Shown here: in pieces, positions 43,494 through 51,098 of the stretch
How positions within the stretch are numbered: the first letter of the stretch is position 1
How the letters are laid out: every line of letters begins with the position of its first letter
Origin: Micromonospora antibiotica
GTDB taxonomy: Bacteria > Actinomycetota > Actinomycetes > Mycobacteriales > Micromonosporaceae
NCBI RefSeq assembly: GCF_017599305.1
Contig: NZ_JAGFWR010000008.1
Location: forward strand, 186,001 to 250,000
DNA length: 64,000 bases
Reading direction: 5' to 3'
Notes under the pieces: model-generated
What the model was told of the DNA's origin: nothing
Databases searched by the model: none
What the model saw: the letters and a program-made list of their open reading frames with translations, nothing else
Position numbers and translations under genes: made by a program

Positions 43494-44066
43494 TCAGTGC
43501 GCCTCGGGCGGCCGGGTCTCGTGGATGGCCAGTTCCTCGGCGCTCGCGCCGCCGCCGGCCGCACCCGCGTCGTACGCGATGCTGTCGGTCTCCTGGTCGG
43601 TGCGGGCGCCCTCGTCCGGTTCGACCAGGCGGCCCACCTGGGCGTCGGCGACCGTGCCGAGTTGACCGTGGTCATAGAGCGAGACCGGGGAGTTCGGGTC
43701 CGAGGTGGGGCCCGGGTTCAGCACGTCGGCGTCGAGTTGGGCCTGCGCGGCGGCCTCCTCGTTCTCCGCCTCGGCGGCGATGTCCGGGTCGACCGGGCCG
43801 GCGAGCGGGTCGTCGGCCCGCCGTTCGTACTGCTCGCGGGCGAGCTTGTAGTCCAACGACTCGCCGTCGAGCTGCTCGTCGGCGGTGGTGCCGAAGTGGT
43901 CGACCGCGACCGGGGTCCGGTCGCCGGGCAGCTGGGCCGGGTCCGGGCCGTCGGCCTCCCGGCCGGTCAGCACGTCGTCGTTGGCGGTCGAGTCGTCGTC
44001 GGCGGTGTCGGGCAGGCCGAGCGCCTCGGGGTCGGACACGGGGGTCGGGAACTCGTCGTCGCGCAT
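43494..44066 (-). CDS. DUF5709-like acidic protein
   Basis: A 190-residue, very acidic, probably largely disordered protein (many Asp, Glu, Ala; no Cys). Blocks such as DYKLAREQYERRADDP, LYDHGQLGTVADAQVGRLVEPDEG and SIAYDAGAAGGGASAEELAIH match what I recall of the DUF5709 family of actinobacterial proteins, whose function is unknown. It starts at an ATG with the adjacent upstream gene on the same strand about 70 bp away. No membrane segment or signal peptide. Confidence 0.75.
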   Translation of the reverse strand: MRDDEFPTPVSDPEALGLPDTADDDSTANDDVLTGREADGPDPAQLPGDRTPVAVDHFGTTADEQLDGESLDYKLAREQYERRADDPLAGPVDPDIAAEAENEEAAAQAQLDADVLNPGPTSDPNSPVSLYDHGQLGTVADAQVGRLVEPDEGARTDQETDSIAYDAGAAGGGASAEELAIHETRPPEAH

Positions 44067-44139
44067 GGCTGAGCACTACCCACTGGCGGGGGCCGGGTAA
44101 CCGGGTCCCGCTCCCCGGATCGGGACGAAAATGCAGAAA

Positions 44140-44931
44140 TCAGTCGTGATGCCAGGATGACTCGTCCTCGGTGTGCAACACGCACCAGATCACCTTGCCG
44201 TCCGGGAGCAGGGTGCTGCCCCAGCGGCGGGCCACCGTGTCGATGAGCAGCAGGCCCCGGCCGCCGGCCGAGGTGAGCGGGGCCAACCCCGCATACCTCG
44301 GCTGCTGCCGGGAGTGGTCCCGGACGGCCACGTGCAGGGTGCCGCCCGCCGGGGCCAACCGCAGCGTCATCGGGGTCGCCGCGTGCGCCACCACGTTGTT
44401 GACCAGCTCGGTGACCGCGATGCAGGCCGGTTCGGCCAGCTCCGGCACGCCCCACCGGGCGCAGCCGTCGGTCACCAGTTCCCGGGCCCGCCGGGCCGCA
44501 CCGACCGCCGGGGCCAACTCCTCGGTCAGCACCGCCGCCATCGGCGTACGGGCCAACGCGGCCGTCGCCCCGTCGCGGGTGGCGTGGACCGCCAGCTCCC
44601 CGCTGACCGTCCCGGCCGGGTCGACCACCAGCAGGTCGGCCGCCGGCCAGTCGCGCACCGTCCGTCGTACCTCAGCCAGCAGGCGGTCGACGGTGGGCCC
44701 GGCGGACCGCAACCCCGACACGTCGACCACGATCGGGCCGGGCCGGTCACCGAGCCGGGCGAGCAGGGCGTCGCGGACCCGGTCGTGGTCGGCCGGTTCG
44801 AGCACCCCGCTGAGCCACACCACCGCCGACGAGTCGTCGACGGCCACCCGGCACCCCACCGCTGGTGGAGGGGCCGTCCCGGGGGGACCGGCCCCCGGGC
44901 GACGGGTCGGCGGCAGGTCGGAGCGGCTCAT
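44140..44931 (-). CDS. STAS-like plus HATPase anti-sigma regulatory protein
   Basis: A 263-residue protein with two domains. The first (about 30-110) has the fold order of STAS anti-sigma-antagonist domains: AVVWLSGVLEPADHDRVRDALLARL, then IVVDVSGLRSAGPTVDRLL, with Ser residues at the usual regulatory turn. The second (about 135-263) is an HATPase_c domain with CIAVTELVNNVVAHAATP, LHVAVRDHS and GGRGLLLIDTVARRWG. It resembles the domain swaps seen in Streptomyces multi-domain anti-sigma regulators. It overlaps the preceding 62-residue gene by 4 nt (ATGA). The target sigma factor is not in the window near it. Confidence 0.82.
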   Translation of the reverse strand: MSRSDLPPTRRPGAGPPGTAPPPAVGCRVAVDDSSAVVWLSGVLEPADHDRVRDALLARLGDRPGPIVVDVSGLRSAGPTVDRLLAEVRRTVRDWPAADLLVVDPAGTVSGELAVHATRDGATAALARTPMAAVLTEELAPAVGAARRARELVTDGCARWGVPELAEPACIAVTELVNNVVAHAATPMTLRLAPAGGTLHVAVRDHSRQQPRYAGLAPLTSAGGRGLLLIDTVARRWGSTLLPDGKVIWCVLHTEDESSWHHD

Positions 44932-45116
44932 CGTCGTCCCGCCCGGTCGGGCCGGGCGGCGACGCCCGGCGTGCCCACGGCGACGCCGTGTCGGGGGACG
45001 GGGTACGCCGGGCTGGCGTCGATCCCGCCCGGAGCGTCGGGGACCAGCATGGTGGCCTCGACGGGGATGCGGGTCAGCGGCATCTCTGGTCGGTACCCCC
45101 GGGGCGGCCGGGTCAT
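44928..45116 (-). CDS. small protein upstream of the STAS/HATPase gene
   Basis: A 62-codon frame whose stop overlaps the next ATG in an ATGA, the usual coupling pattern. The product is Pro/Arg-rich (MTRPPRGYRPEMPLTRI, then PVEATMLVPDAPGG) with no recognised domain. No strong ribosome site is visible at the chosen ATG and the frame continues 23 codons further upstream, so the exact start is open. It is called on the coupling and on normal codon bias. Confidence 0.45.
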   Translation of the reverse strand: MTRPPRGYRPEMPLTRIPVEATMLVPDAPGGIDASPAYPVPRHGVAVGTPGVAARPDRAGRR

Positions 45117-45299
45117 GCCGGGGGACGTCGACTGATCGTGCGGCGCCACCCGGCGGGCGGCCCGACGGGTGGCGGTGCCGCCCACAACCGCCCACCAGCC
45201 GCTGACCGCTTCCGATCTGCGAGGTTTCGGCTCGTGGGACCCCGGTTAATGGGACGCTCTGACCGGAGACCACCCTCGCAGATCGCATGGAGGTGCACC

Positions 45300-46619
45300 A
45301 TGCGCGTCGGCCTCGTCTGCGCGCACGCCGGGCCGTCCCGGTCCGCAGCAGAACCACCCGTCGGTACCCACGAGCACGTCGCCCGGGTCGCCGGCGAACT
45401 GGCCGCACGCGGCCATGACGTCCGGGTGTACGAGCGCCGCGACGATCCCGCCCTGCCGGCGAGCGTCGAGGTCGACGGCTACCGGGTGCAACGGGTGCCC
45501 GTCGGCCCGGCGCAGCCCACCGCCACCGCCGACCTGGTCCCGTACGTCCCCGAGTTGGGCCGCTGGCTGGCCGAGCACTGGGCCGGGGAGTGGGCGCCCG
45601 AGGTGGTGCACGGGCACTACTGGATCGGTGGCCTGGCCGCCGCGCACGCCGTCCGCGAAACGGACATCCCGGTGGTGCAGACCTTCCATTCGCTCGGCGT
45701 CGAACAACGCCGTCACCTCGGCCACCAGTACGACGGCCCGGATGAGCGGATCCCCCTGGAGCGGGCCCTCACCCGGGCGGTGGACGTCGCCGTGGCCCAG
45801 TGCAACGCCGAGGTCGACGAGCTGACCCGGATGGGGCTGCAACGGACCTCGGTGGCGATGGTGCCGACCGGCGTGGACGTCGAGCGGTTCCACCCCGACG
45901 GCGAGGCCGCCCCCCGCGAGCAGCGGGCCCGGATCCTCTCCGTCGGCGGGCTCTCCCCCGGGCACGGGCAGGACGACCTGATCCGGGCGATGCGGCTGGT
46001 CGGCGACGCGGAGCTGGTGATCGCCGGGGGGCCGCCGGCCGACCAGTTGGCCACCCACGCGGAGGCCCGTCGGCTGCGGGAACTGGCCGAGCGCACCGGG
46101 GTCGCCGACCAGGTCACGCTGGTCGGCGCGGTGCCGCACGACCAGTTGGCGACCTGGTACCGCTCCGCCGACGTGGTGGCCTGCACCCCGCACTACTCCT
46201 GTGCGGGGCGGGTGTCGCTGGAGGCGATGGCCTGCGGGGTGCCGGTGGTCGGCTACGCCGTGGGCGGGATCGCCGACGCGGTGGTCGACGAGGTCACCGG
46301 CCGGCTGGTGCCCCCCGGCGACGTCCGCACGCTGGGCATGACGCTGCGCCGCCTGCTCGCCGACAACCCGGGCCGGTTCGCGTACGGGCACGCCGCGGTG
46401 GACCGGGTGCGGTGCAGCTACACCTGGGAACGGACGGCCGGCGCGCTGGAGCGGCTCTACGAGCGGGTGGTGGGCCGGCGTACCCCGGTCGAGGTGCCCG
46501 ACGTGGTGCCGGTCGGGGGTGACGTCGACCCGTCGGTCGAGGAGGGTGCCGCGACGGTGGCCGAGGCCGACACGGACGCCCCGGTCAAGGGCGCGACCGC
46601 CGGCCCGGTCGGCGTCTGA
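45300..46619 (+). CDS. GT4 glycosyltransferase
   Basis: A 439-residue GT-B enzyme. The N-terminal domain has MRVGLVCAHAGPSRSA, then GGTHEHV-like VGTHEHVARVAGELAARGHDV, and WAPEVVHGHYWIGG; the C-terminal domain has GTGVDVERFHPD (as PTGVDVERFHPD), RILSVGGLSPGHGQDDLI, VTLVGAVPHDQLATWY and the E-x7-E region VSLEAMACGVPVVGYAVGG. The acceptor Glu usually leading the motif is replaced (TPHYSCAGRVSLEA), so the first Glu of E-x7-E is not obvious. GGAGGTG precedes the ATG. The acidic C-terminal 60 residues are extra. It resembles sucrose-phosphate-synthase/MshA-like actinobacterial enzymes; the substrate is unknown. Confidence 0.9.
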   Translation: MRVGLVCAHAGPSRSAAEPPVGTHEHVARVAGELAARGHDVRVYERRDDPALPASVEVDGYRVQRVPVGPAQPTATADLVPYVPELGRWLAEHWAGEWAPEVVHGHYWIGGLAAAHAVRETDIPVVQTFHSLGVEQRRHLGHQYDGPDERIPLERALTRAVDVAVAQCNAEVDELTRMGLQRTSVAMVPTGVDVERFHPDGEAAPREQRARILSVGGLSPGHGQDDLIRAMRLVGDAELVIAGGPPADQLATHAEARRLRELAERTGVADQVTLVGAVPHDQLATWYRSADVVACTPHYSCAGRVSLEAMACGVPVVGYAVGGIADAVVDEVTGRLVPPGDVRTLGMTLRRLLADNPGRFAYGHAAVDRVRCSYTWERTAGALERLYERVVGRRTPVEVPDVVPVGGDVDPSVEEGAATVAEADTDAPVKGATAGPVGV

Positions 46620-46640
46620 CCGGGCCGGGCGATCCGGACG

Positions 46641-46760
46641 GTCGTGACTTCCGGACGGTCGTGACTTCGGGTCGTCGTGACTTCGGGGCCGTCGTGACTT
46701 CGGGTCGTGGTGGCTTCCGGGCCGTCGTGACTTCGGCACCGTCGTGGTTTCCGGGCCGTC
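46641..46760 (+). repeat. about seven degenerate 17-bp tandem repeats
   Basis: Copies of GTCGTGACTTCGGG with 2-4 variable bases between them fill the gap between two convergent genes. The unit is 17-18 bp and copies diverge mostly in the last bases. There are no unique spacers, so this is a tandem array, not a CRISPR. It may act in transcription termination or simply be a slippage product. Confidence 0.8.
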
Positions 46761-46763
46761 CGG

Positions 46764-47651
46764 TCAGACGCGGGGGACCGCGCCGACCATGGCGCGTTCC
46801 CGGGGGCGGGTCACCGTGTGGTGGTGCTGCGGTGCGGCGTACCGGGTGAGCCCGATCACCGAGGCGAGGGTGATCAGGAAGCCGACGGCGGCCAGCCACT
46901 CCCGGCCCGGCCAGATCTTGTCGTTGAGCAGCAGCAGACCGACGATCGCGGCGGGCACCGCACCGGCGGCGTCCATCGCGGCGACGGCGGCCGTCGTGGA
47001 GCCCCGCTGCATCGCCAGCCCGAGCAGCAGTTGACCCACCAGTGAGTGGGCGATCAGCAGGTAGAGCAGCGGGTCACGGACGAACTCCTCGGCCGACGGG
47101 GCGGAGGCCAACGGGCGGGCGGCCACCGCGGCGGCGGAGAACGCCAGCCCGGCCAGGGAACCGAGCGCCACCGAACCGGGCGCCCCGTGCAGGCGTACCG
47201 CGAAGAAGCCGAGCAGCCCGATCCCGCCGAGCGCCACCGCCAGGGCGACCAGGCCGGCGGTGCCGAGCCCCTTGGAGGGGGCCGGCTGGGCGGAGAGCAC
47301 CAGCGCGGTGATCCCGGCGAAGAGCAGCACCAGCAGCGCCACCTCGGCGGCGGGCAGCCGCCACTTGAGCACCACCACCCCCAGCAGGGCGGTCACCCCC
47401 AGCCCCGCCGCCACGCTCGCCTGGACCAGGAACAACGGCAGGTCGCGGCGGGCCAGGAAGGCCAGCACGAAGCCGGTCACCTGGCAGAGCAACCCGATCA
47501 GGTACGTCCGGTGCCCGGCCAGCCGCAGCAGCAGCCCCGGGTCGAAGGTGTGGTGCACGGTCGTCCGGGCGGCGGCCACCGACTGGAGCATGTTGGCGAA
47601 GCCGTACGCGACGATCATCGCCGCGAGGAAGCACCAGCCGGAGGACACCAC
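46764..47651 (-). CDS. DMT/EamA-type membrane transporter
   Basis: A 295-residue protein with about nine or ten hydrophobic segments arranged in two halves (for example FLAAMIVAYGFANML, LIGLLCQVTGFVLAFLA, AAEVALLVLLFAGITALVLSA, LVALAVALGGIGLLGFFAV, EWLAAVGFLITLASVIGLT), the pattern of DMT-superfamily exporters. NDKIWPGREW near the end is typical. Substrate is unknown. GTG 47651 was chosen because TATTCT lies 6 nt upstream, giving a leaderless start; a second GTG follows directly. The basic C-terminal tail (HHHTVTRPRERAM) is cytosolic. Confidence 0.85.
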   Translation of the reverse strand: MVSSGWCFLAAMIVAYGFANMLQSVAAARTTVHHTFDPGLLLRLAGHRTYLIGLLCQVTGFVLAFLARRDLPLFLVQASVAAGLGVTALLGVVVLKWRLPAAEVALLVLLFAGITALVLSAQPAPSKGLGTAGLVALAVALGGIGLLGFFAVRLHGAPGSVALGSLAGLAFSAAAVAARPLASAPSAEEFVRDPLLYLLIAHSLVGQLLLGLAMQRGSTTAAVAAMDAAGAVPAAIVGLLLLNDKIWPGREWLAAVGFLITLASVIGLTRYAAPQHHHTVTRPRERAMVGAVPRV

Positions 47652-47657
47652 CAGGCG

Positions 47658-47663
47658 AGAATA
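47658..47663 (-). promoter_or_regulatory. -10 element of a leaderless promoter for the DMT transporter
   Basis: On the minus strand TATTCT (TAnnnT) is followed by 6 nt and then the GTG start. The promoter lies in the 26-bp gap after hisN's stop, so the transporter is not simply co-transcribed with hisN. Confidence 0.5.
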
Positions 47664-47677
47664 GAGGGCTGTTGGCC

Positions 47678-48496
47678 TCAGCGCTCGGTCGGCCGACCCA
47701 GCCGGGACAGTACGTCGGCGTGCAGCGGACCGTTGGTGGCGATCGCACTGATCTCACTGGACACGCTCCCACCAGGGGCGGGAGTGCCGTCCAGGGTGGT
47801 GATGGTGCCCCCGGCGGCGGTCACGATCGGCACCAGCGCGGCAATGTCCCAGAGCGACAATTCCGGCTCCACCATCACGTCCAGTGCCCCCTCGGCCAGC
47901 AACATGTAGCCGTAGAAGTCGCCGTAGGCGCGGCTGCGCCAGGTGTCGCGCATCAACTGGAGCACCACGTCCAGCCGACCGGCCGCCTCCCACCCCGTGA
48001 GCGACGAGTAGCAGAAGCTGGCGTCGGCGAGGTCGCGTACCCCGGAGACCCGGATCGGCTCGCCGGAGGCGGCGTCCGGTCCGGCGTACGCGCCCAGGCC
48101 GGGGGCGCCCCACCAGCGTCGGCCCAGCGCCGGGGCGGAGACCAGCCCGACCACAGGCCGGTCCCCCTCCAGCAGGGCGATCAGGGTGGCCCAGACCGGC
48201 ACACCCCGGACGAAGTTCTTGGTGCCGTCGATCGGGTCGATCACCCACCGTCGGTCGTGCGGGCCGGTGGCCGGCTGCTCGCCGTACTCCTCGCCGAGCA
48301 GCCCGTCGTCCGGCCGCTGGTCGGCCAGCAGCGCCCGGATCTCCCGCTCCACCGAGGTGTCCGCGTCGGAGACGGGAGTCAGGTCCGGCTTCGCCGTCAC
48401 CCGCAGATCCAGTGCCCGGAACCGGCTCATCGAGATGGCGTCGGCAGCATCCGCAAGCCGATGAGCAAGATCAACATCCCCTACATACCCCGTCAC
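47678..48496 (-). CDS. hisN: histidinol-phosphatase of the inositol monophosphatase family
   Basis: A 272-residue phosphatase. Metal-binding motifs are in place: LGEEYGEQP (E), WVIDPIDGTKNFVRG (D-P-I-D-G-T), and WDIAALVPIVTAAGG (W-D-x-A). Length and the DPIDGTKNF variant match the actinobacterial HisN type, which dephosphorylates histidinol phosphate in histidine synthesis; other inositol-phosphatase-like substrates cannot be excluded. No other his gene is adjacent, as is usual for this enzyme. It starts at a GTG with TAGGGT 6 nt upstream (leaderless). Confidence 0.88.
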   Translation of the reverse strand: MTGYVGDVDLAHRLADAADAISMSRFRALDLRVTAKPDLTPVSDADTSVEREIRALLADQRPDDGLLGEEYGEQPATGPHDRRWVIDPIDGTKNFVRGVPVWATLIALLEGDRPVVGLVSAPALGRRWWGAPGLGAYAGPDAASGEPIRVSGVRDLADASFCYSSLTGWEAAGRLDVVLQLMRDTWRSRAYGDFYGYMLLAEGALDVMVEPELSLWDIAALVPIVTAAGGTITTLDGTPAPGGSVSSEISAIATNGPLHADVLSRLGRPTER

Positions 48497-48502
48497 CCCA
48501 AA

Positions 48503-48508
48503 ACCCTA
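48503..48508 (-). promoter_or_regulatory. -10 element of a leaderless hisN promoter
   Basis: On the minus strand TAGGGT (TAnnnT) is separated by 6 nt (TTTGGG) from the hisN GTG. No ribosome site lies in the gap. Confidence 0.5.
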
Positions 48509-48562
48509 ACCCCCTCACCGCCCCCGCCCCCGCCCCCGCCCCCTCCCACCCCTCCCCGCCCC

Positions 48563-48644
48563 GGTGATCAAGAGGTTTGCGTCATGGGAGGCCTCCGGGA
48601 TGACGTAAACCTCTTGATCACCTGACGTAAACCTCTTGATCACC
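48563..48644. repeat. 23-bp inverted repeat plus a third direct copy (GGTGATCAAGAGG element)
   Basis: The word GGTGATCAAGAGGTTTGCG and its continuation (48563-48585) is followed, after a 14-nt loop that is itself a small palindrome, by its reverse complement (48600-48622, one mismatch), and then by a second copy of that same strand (48623-48644). The hairpin would be a very stable stem. A similar word is, to my memory, repeated in Micromonosporaceae genomes, which suggests a dispersed element rather than a dedicated terminator. Confidence 0.8.
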
Positions 48645-48847
48645 GGGGTGAGGGAGGGGGCCGGGCAGCGAGGCGAGACGGTGGGGCGGGGCGGGAGAGG
48701 AGTCCCGGGCGGCGAGGCCGGGGCGGGGTGGGCGAGGTGGGCGGCGAGGTGGCGAGGCCGGGGGCGGTGAGGCCGAGGGCGGTGAGGGGGAGGGGGCGGT
48801 GAGAGGGCTGGGTGGGGAGGGGTGGGGTGGCTGTGGTCGGACAGGGG

Positions 48848-49171
48848 TCAGACGGGGGTGATCGCGAGGTCGGTGACCTGGTCGTCCTTGAGGCCGAACA
48901 CGAACGCGAAGGACAGGGGCCCGCCGGGGAACTCCCCGTCCCCGGAGGCCACCAGCCGGTCGTCGACGAACGAGGTCGGCGTGATCACGATCTTCGGGTT
49001 GATCAGGTGCACCTGGATCCACTCGCGGATCGCGGACTCGCCGGTGTAGGCCGTCCCGTCGTCGTGCACGGTGGCCCCGTCGGCGAAGACCGCGGCCAGC
49101 GCGTTCGGGTCGTGGGCGTTGGTGGCGGCGACGAAGTTCTCGACGGCCTGGGGAAGGGTGACGGTGTCCAT
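48848..49171 (-). CDS. SnoaL-like (NTF2-fold) small protein
   Basis: A 107-residue single-domain protein with the NTF2/SnoaL order: an N-terminal helix (LPQAVENFVAATNAHDPNALAAVFADGATVHDDG in two pieces), AIREWIQVHL, then strands KIVITPTSFVD, LVASGDGEF and FAFVFGLKDDQV. The family includes polyketide cyclases, dehydratases and many small-ligand proteins; no catalytic Asp/His pair is certain here. The ATG was chosen because GGAGAGC lies 8 nt upstream; a 195-codon extension is possible but consists of repeats. Function unassigned. Confidence 0.8.
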   Translation of the reverse strand: MDTVTLPQAVENFVAATNAHDPNALAAVFADGATVHDDGTAYTGESAIREWIQVHLINPKIVITPTSFVDDRLVASGDGEFPGGPLSFAFVFGLKDDQVTDLAITPV

Positions 49172-49552
49172 CTCTGCTCTCCGGTCTTCTCGGGTTGCCG
49201 GGGCGCGGGTGCGTCCGGGCGTGTTCCTGTGGCGGCTCGGCGGCACGGTGATGTTGCGGGTGCCGTCCCGCCACGGGCCGTGCGGCATGGTGATGTTGCG
49301 GGTGCCGTCCCGCCACGGGCCGTGCGGCATGGTGATCAGTCCAGGTGCGGGGTGACGGTCGGCGAGGGGCCCCGTCGGTTCGGTGGTGTGTGGTGACCCG
49401 GTCCGCCCCGGTGCGGCTCCGCGCGTTCGCGGCAAGGCCGACTTCCGCCGGTTGCCGACGGCCCTGTCAGCAGGCTCCGCGCGGCTCCTGTCAGGAGGCG
49501 TCCTCCGACGCGGCCCTGTCGGCAGGTTCCGACGCGGTCTCAGTCGGCAGGC
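49172..49552. other. gene-free region with tandem repeats
   Basis: No convincing gene. The left part contains two perfect 42-bp repeats; the right part (about 49440-49550) has several related words built on GACGCGGCCCTGTC and CAGGCTCCG, suggesting short duplications. It lies downstream of the SDR gene and upstream of the SnoaL gene on the same strand, so it may also hold the SnoaL promoter and the SDR terminator. Confidence 0.75.
49247..49330. repeat. two perfect 42-bp tandem repeats
   Basis: Units 49247-49288 and 49289-49330 are identical (each begins GGTGATGTTGCGGGTGCC), and the first 8 bases of a third follow. They lie in the leader of the SnoaL-like gene. The unit length is a multiple of three, so an open minus frame survives through them. 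Confidence 0.9.
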
Positions 49553-50383
49553 TCAGAAGTCCGCCGAGCGCGAGAGCTTCTCGTTCGAGCGCAGTTCCGT
49601 GAGGGCGTTCTCGTGCATCGCGACGACGGCGTCGTAGCCGGAGCTGCCGAGCACGATCCGGTGCGGCGGGACGGGCGCGGTCATCGCGTCGATCACGGCC
49701 TGGACGCCGCGTGCGGGGTCGCCCTCCTGCCTGCCGTTGTGGTCAACGAATGCCGCCTTGACGCCCTCGACCAGCGGCACGTAGGCGTCGACGGTCTCGT
49801 TGACGGGTTCGTCCTGGAAGCCGGCGAAGGCGTTGGTGCGGAATGCTCCAGGTTCTACGAGGAGCACGCGTACCCCGAACTGTTCGACTTCGTGGCGCAG
49901 CGTCTCCGACAGTCCTTCGAGGGCGAACTTCGCCGCGGAGTAGTAGCCGAATCCTGGTGCGCTGACGAGGCCCGCCACCGACGACATGTTCACGATCCAG
50001 CCGTCGCCGCGTGCCCGCATGCCGGGCAGGGCCGCGCGGATCACCTCGACCACGGCGAACAGGTTGAGGTCGAACGTGCGGCGGATCGTCGTGTCGGGGG
50101 TGCCCTCGACCGAGCCGAACCAGCCGCGACCCGCGTTGTTGACCAGCACGTCGATCCCGCCGAACCGCTCCTCCGTCGTGCGGACCGCCGCCCGCACCTG
50201 CTCGGCATCGGTGACGTCGAGCGGGAGTACGAGCACCCGGGCACCGTACGGTTCGGCCCATTCTCGCAGTTCGGAGGGGCGACGGGAGGTCACCGCCACC
50301 TGGTCGCCCTGCTTCAGTGCGGCCTCGGCATAGAACAGGCCGAACCCTCCTGGCGTGCCACCGGTGATGAACCACGTTCTCAT
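49553..50383 (-). CDS. short-chain dehydrogenase/reductase (classical SDR)
   Basis: A 276-residue SDR. The NAD(P)-binding Gly motif reads TGGTPGGFG, a form common in this SDR group; LDVTD follows the second strand; NNAGRG is the stabilising motif; the catalytic residues are Ser in NMSSVAG and Y-x-x-x-K in YYSAAKFA. A basic residue after the second strand (TSRRPSEL) points to NADPH. It is divergent from a TetR regulator across a 58-bp gap full of matching half-sites, so that regulator very likely controls it. Substrate is unknown. Confidence 0.92.
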   Translation of the reverse strand: MRTWFITGGTPGGFGLFYAEAALKQGDQVAVTSRRPSELREWAEPYGARVLVLPLDVTDAEQVRAAVRTTEERFGGIDVLVNNAGRGWFGSVEGTPDTTIRRTFDLNLFAVVEVIRAALPGMRARGDGWIVNMSSVAGLVSAPGFGYYSAAKFALEGLSETLRHEVEQFGVRVLLVEPGAFRTNAFAGFQDEPVNETVDAYVPLVEGVKAAFVDHNGRQEGDPARGVQAVIDAMTAPVPPHRIVLGSSGYDAVVAMHENALTELRSNEKLSRSADF

Positions 50384-50397
50384 GGACTTCTCCTTTC

Positions 50398-50437
50398 GCT
50401 ACAGGAGACAATGTAGCGTTACATGCGCTAATGTAGC
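50398..50437. promoter_or_regulatory. operator cluster for the TetR regulator between SDR and tetR
   Basis: Overlapping dyads fill the gap: GCTACA-N8-TGTAGC (50398-50417), ATGTAGCGTTACAT (50411-50424, arms ATGTA/TACAT) and TACAT-N6-ATGTA (50420-50435) ending in TGTAGC. Such repeated half-sites beside a tetR start are the usual autoregulatory operators. Confidence 0.7.
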
Positions 50438-50441
50438 AACC

Positions 50442-51098
50442 ATGCAGAACGCACGGGATCGACTCCTGCTCGCCACGGCGGAGTTGCTGGAGAGCAGCGG
50501 CACGGTGTCCACGAGGGCGGTGTGCGAACGCGCCGGGGTGCAGGCCCCGACGCTCTACCACCACTTCGGCAGCAAGCAGGGCCTGATCGACGCCGTGGTC
50601 AACCACGGCTTCACCCAGTACACGGCGGTCGAGAGTTCCGGCGACCCGCTGGGCGACCTGCGGGAGGGCTGGGACCGCCACGTACGGTTCGGGCTGGAGC
50701 ACCCGTCGTTCTACGGGCTGCTCTACGGCCGGGCCGAACCGGGAAGGCCCTGCGCCGTCACCGCTCCCGCGCACGCCGCGCTGCGCGAGCGGCTCACCGG
50801 CGCCGCCGCCCAGGGCATGCTCAAGGTGCCGGCGGCCGACGCCGCCGAACAGGTGCTCGCCGCCAACGTCGGCATCACGCTCACCTTGATCAGCCAGCCG
50901 GAGCCGGACTTCGGGCTGTCCGAACGCGTCCGCGAGGCCGCGCTGGCCGGGGTCCTGCACACCCCCTCCGCCGATGCCCCCGCCACCCGGGCGAGCGCCG
51001 CACTGACGTTGCGCGCACTGGTCGGCGACGACCCGGGCGACCTCACCCCTGGCGAACGGGCGCTGCTCGGCGAGCTGCTGGACCGCCTGGCCCGCTAG
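50442..51098 (+). CDS. TetR-family transcriptional regulator
   Basis: A 218-residue regulator. The N-terminal HTH runs DRLLLATAELLESSGTVSTRAVCERAGVQAPTLYHHFGSKQGLIDAVV (given here as its start and end words only) with the typical APTLYHHFGSK recognition helix. The C-terminal ligand domain is helical (LREGWDRHVRFGLEHPSFYGLLYG). The ATG lies 4 nt after the last operator half-site, so the message is short-leadered. It probably represses the divergent SDR gene and itself. Its stop touches that of rsgA (convergent genes, adjacent stops). Confidence 0.9.
   Translation: MQNARDRLLLATAELLESSGTVSTRAVCERAGVQAPTLYHHFGSKQGLIDAVVNHGFTQYTAVESSGDPLGDLREGWDRHVRFGLEHPSFYGLLYGRAEPGRPCAVTAPAHAALRERLTGAAAQGMLKVPAADAAEQVLAANVGITLTLISQPEPDFGLSERVREAALAGVLHTPSADAPATRASAALTLRALVGDDPGDLTPGERALLGELLDRLAR

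Larger units (their letters stand above)
48497..48847. other. gene-free low-complexity region
   Basis: Between hisN and the SnoaL-like gene there is no credible frame. The left side is a (CCCCCG)n-like C-rich run, the middle holds a strong inverted repeat, and the right side is a long G-rich stretch of GAGGC/GGGCG words. Longer open frames on the minus strand here translate to Pro/Arg-rich low complexity and are not genes. Confidence 0.8.

Noticed and set aside
48618..49316. 232-codon minus frame in the gene-free region
   Set aside because: Product is Pro/Arg/His low complexity from a G/C-rich stretch; no conserved segment and no ribosome site.
48848..49435. 195-codon version of the SnoaL-like gene
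   Set aside because: The extra N-terminus is encoded by the 42-bp repeats and the ribosome site supports the shorter form.
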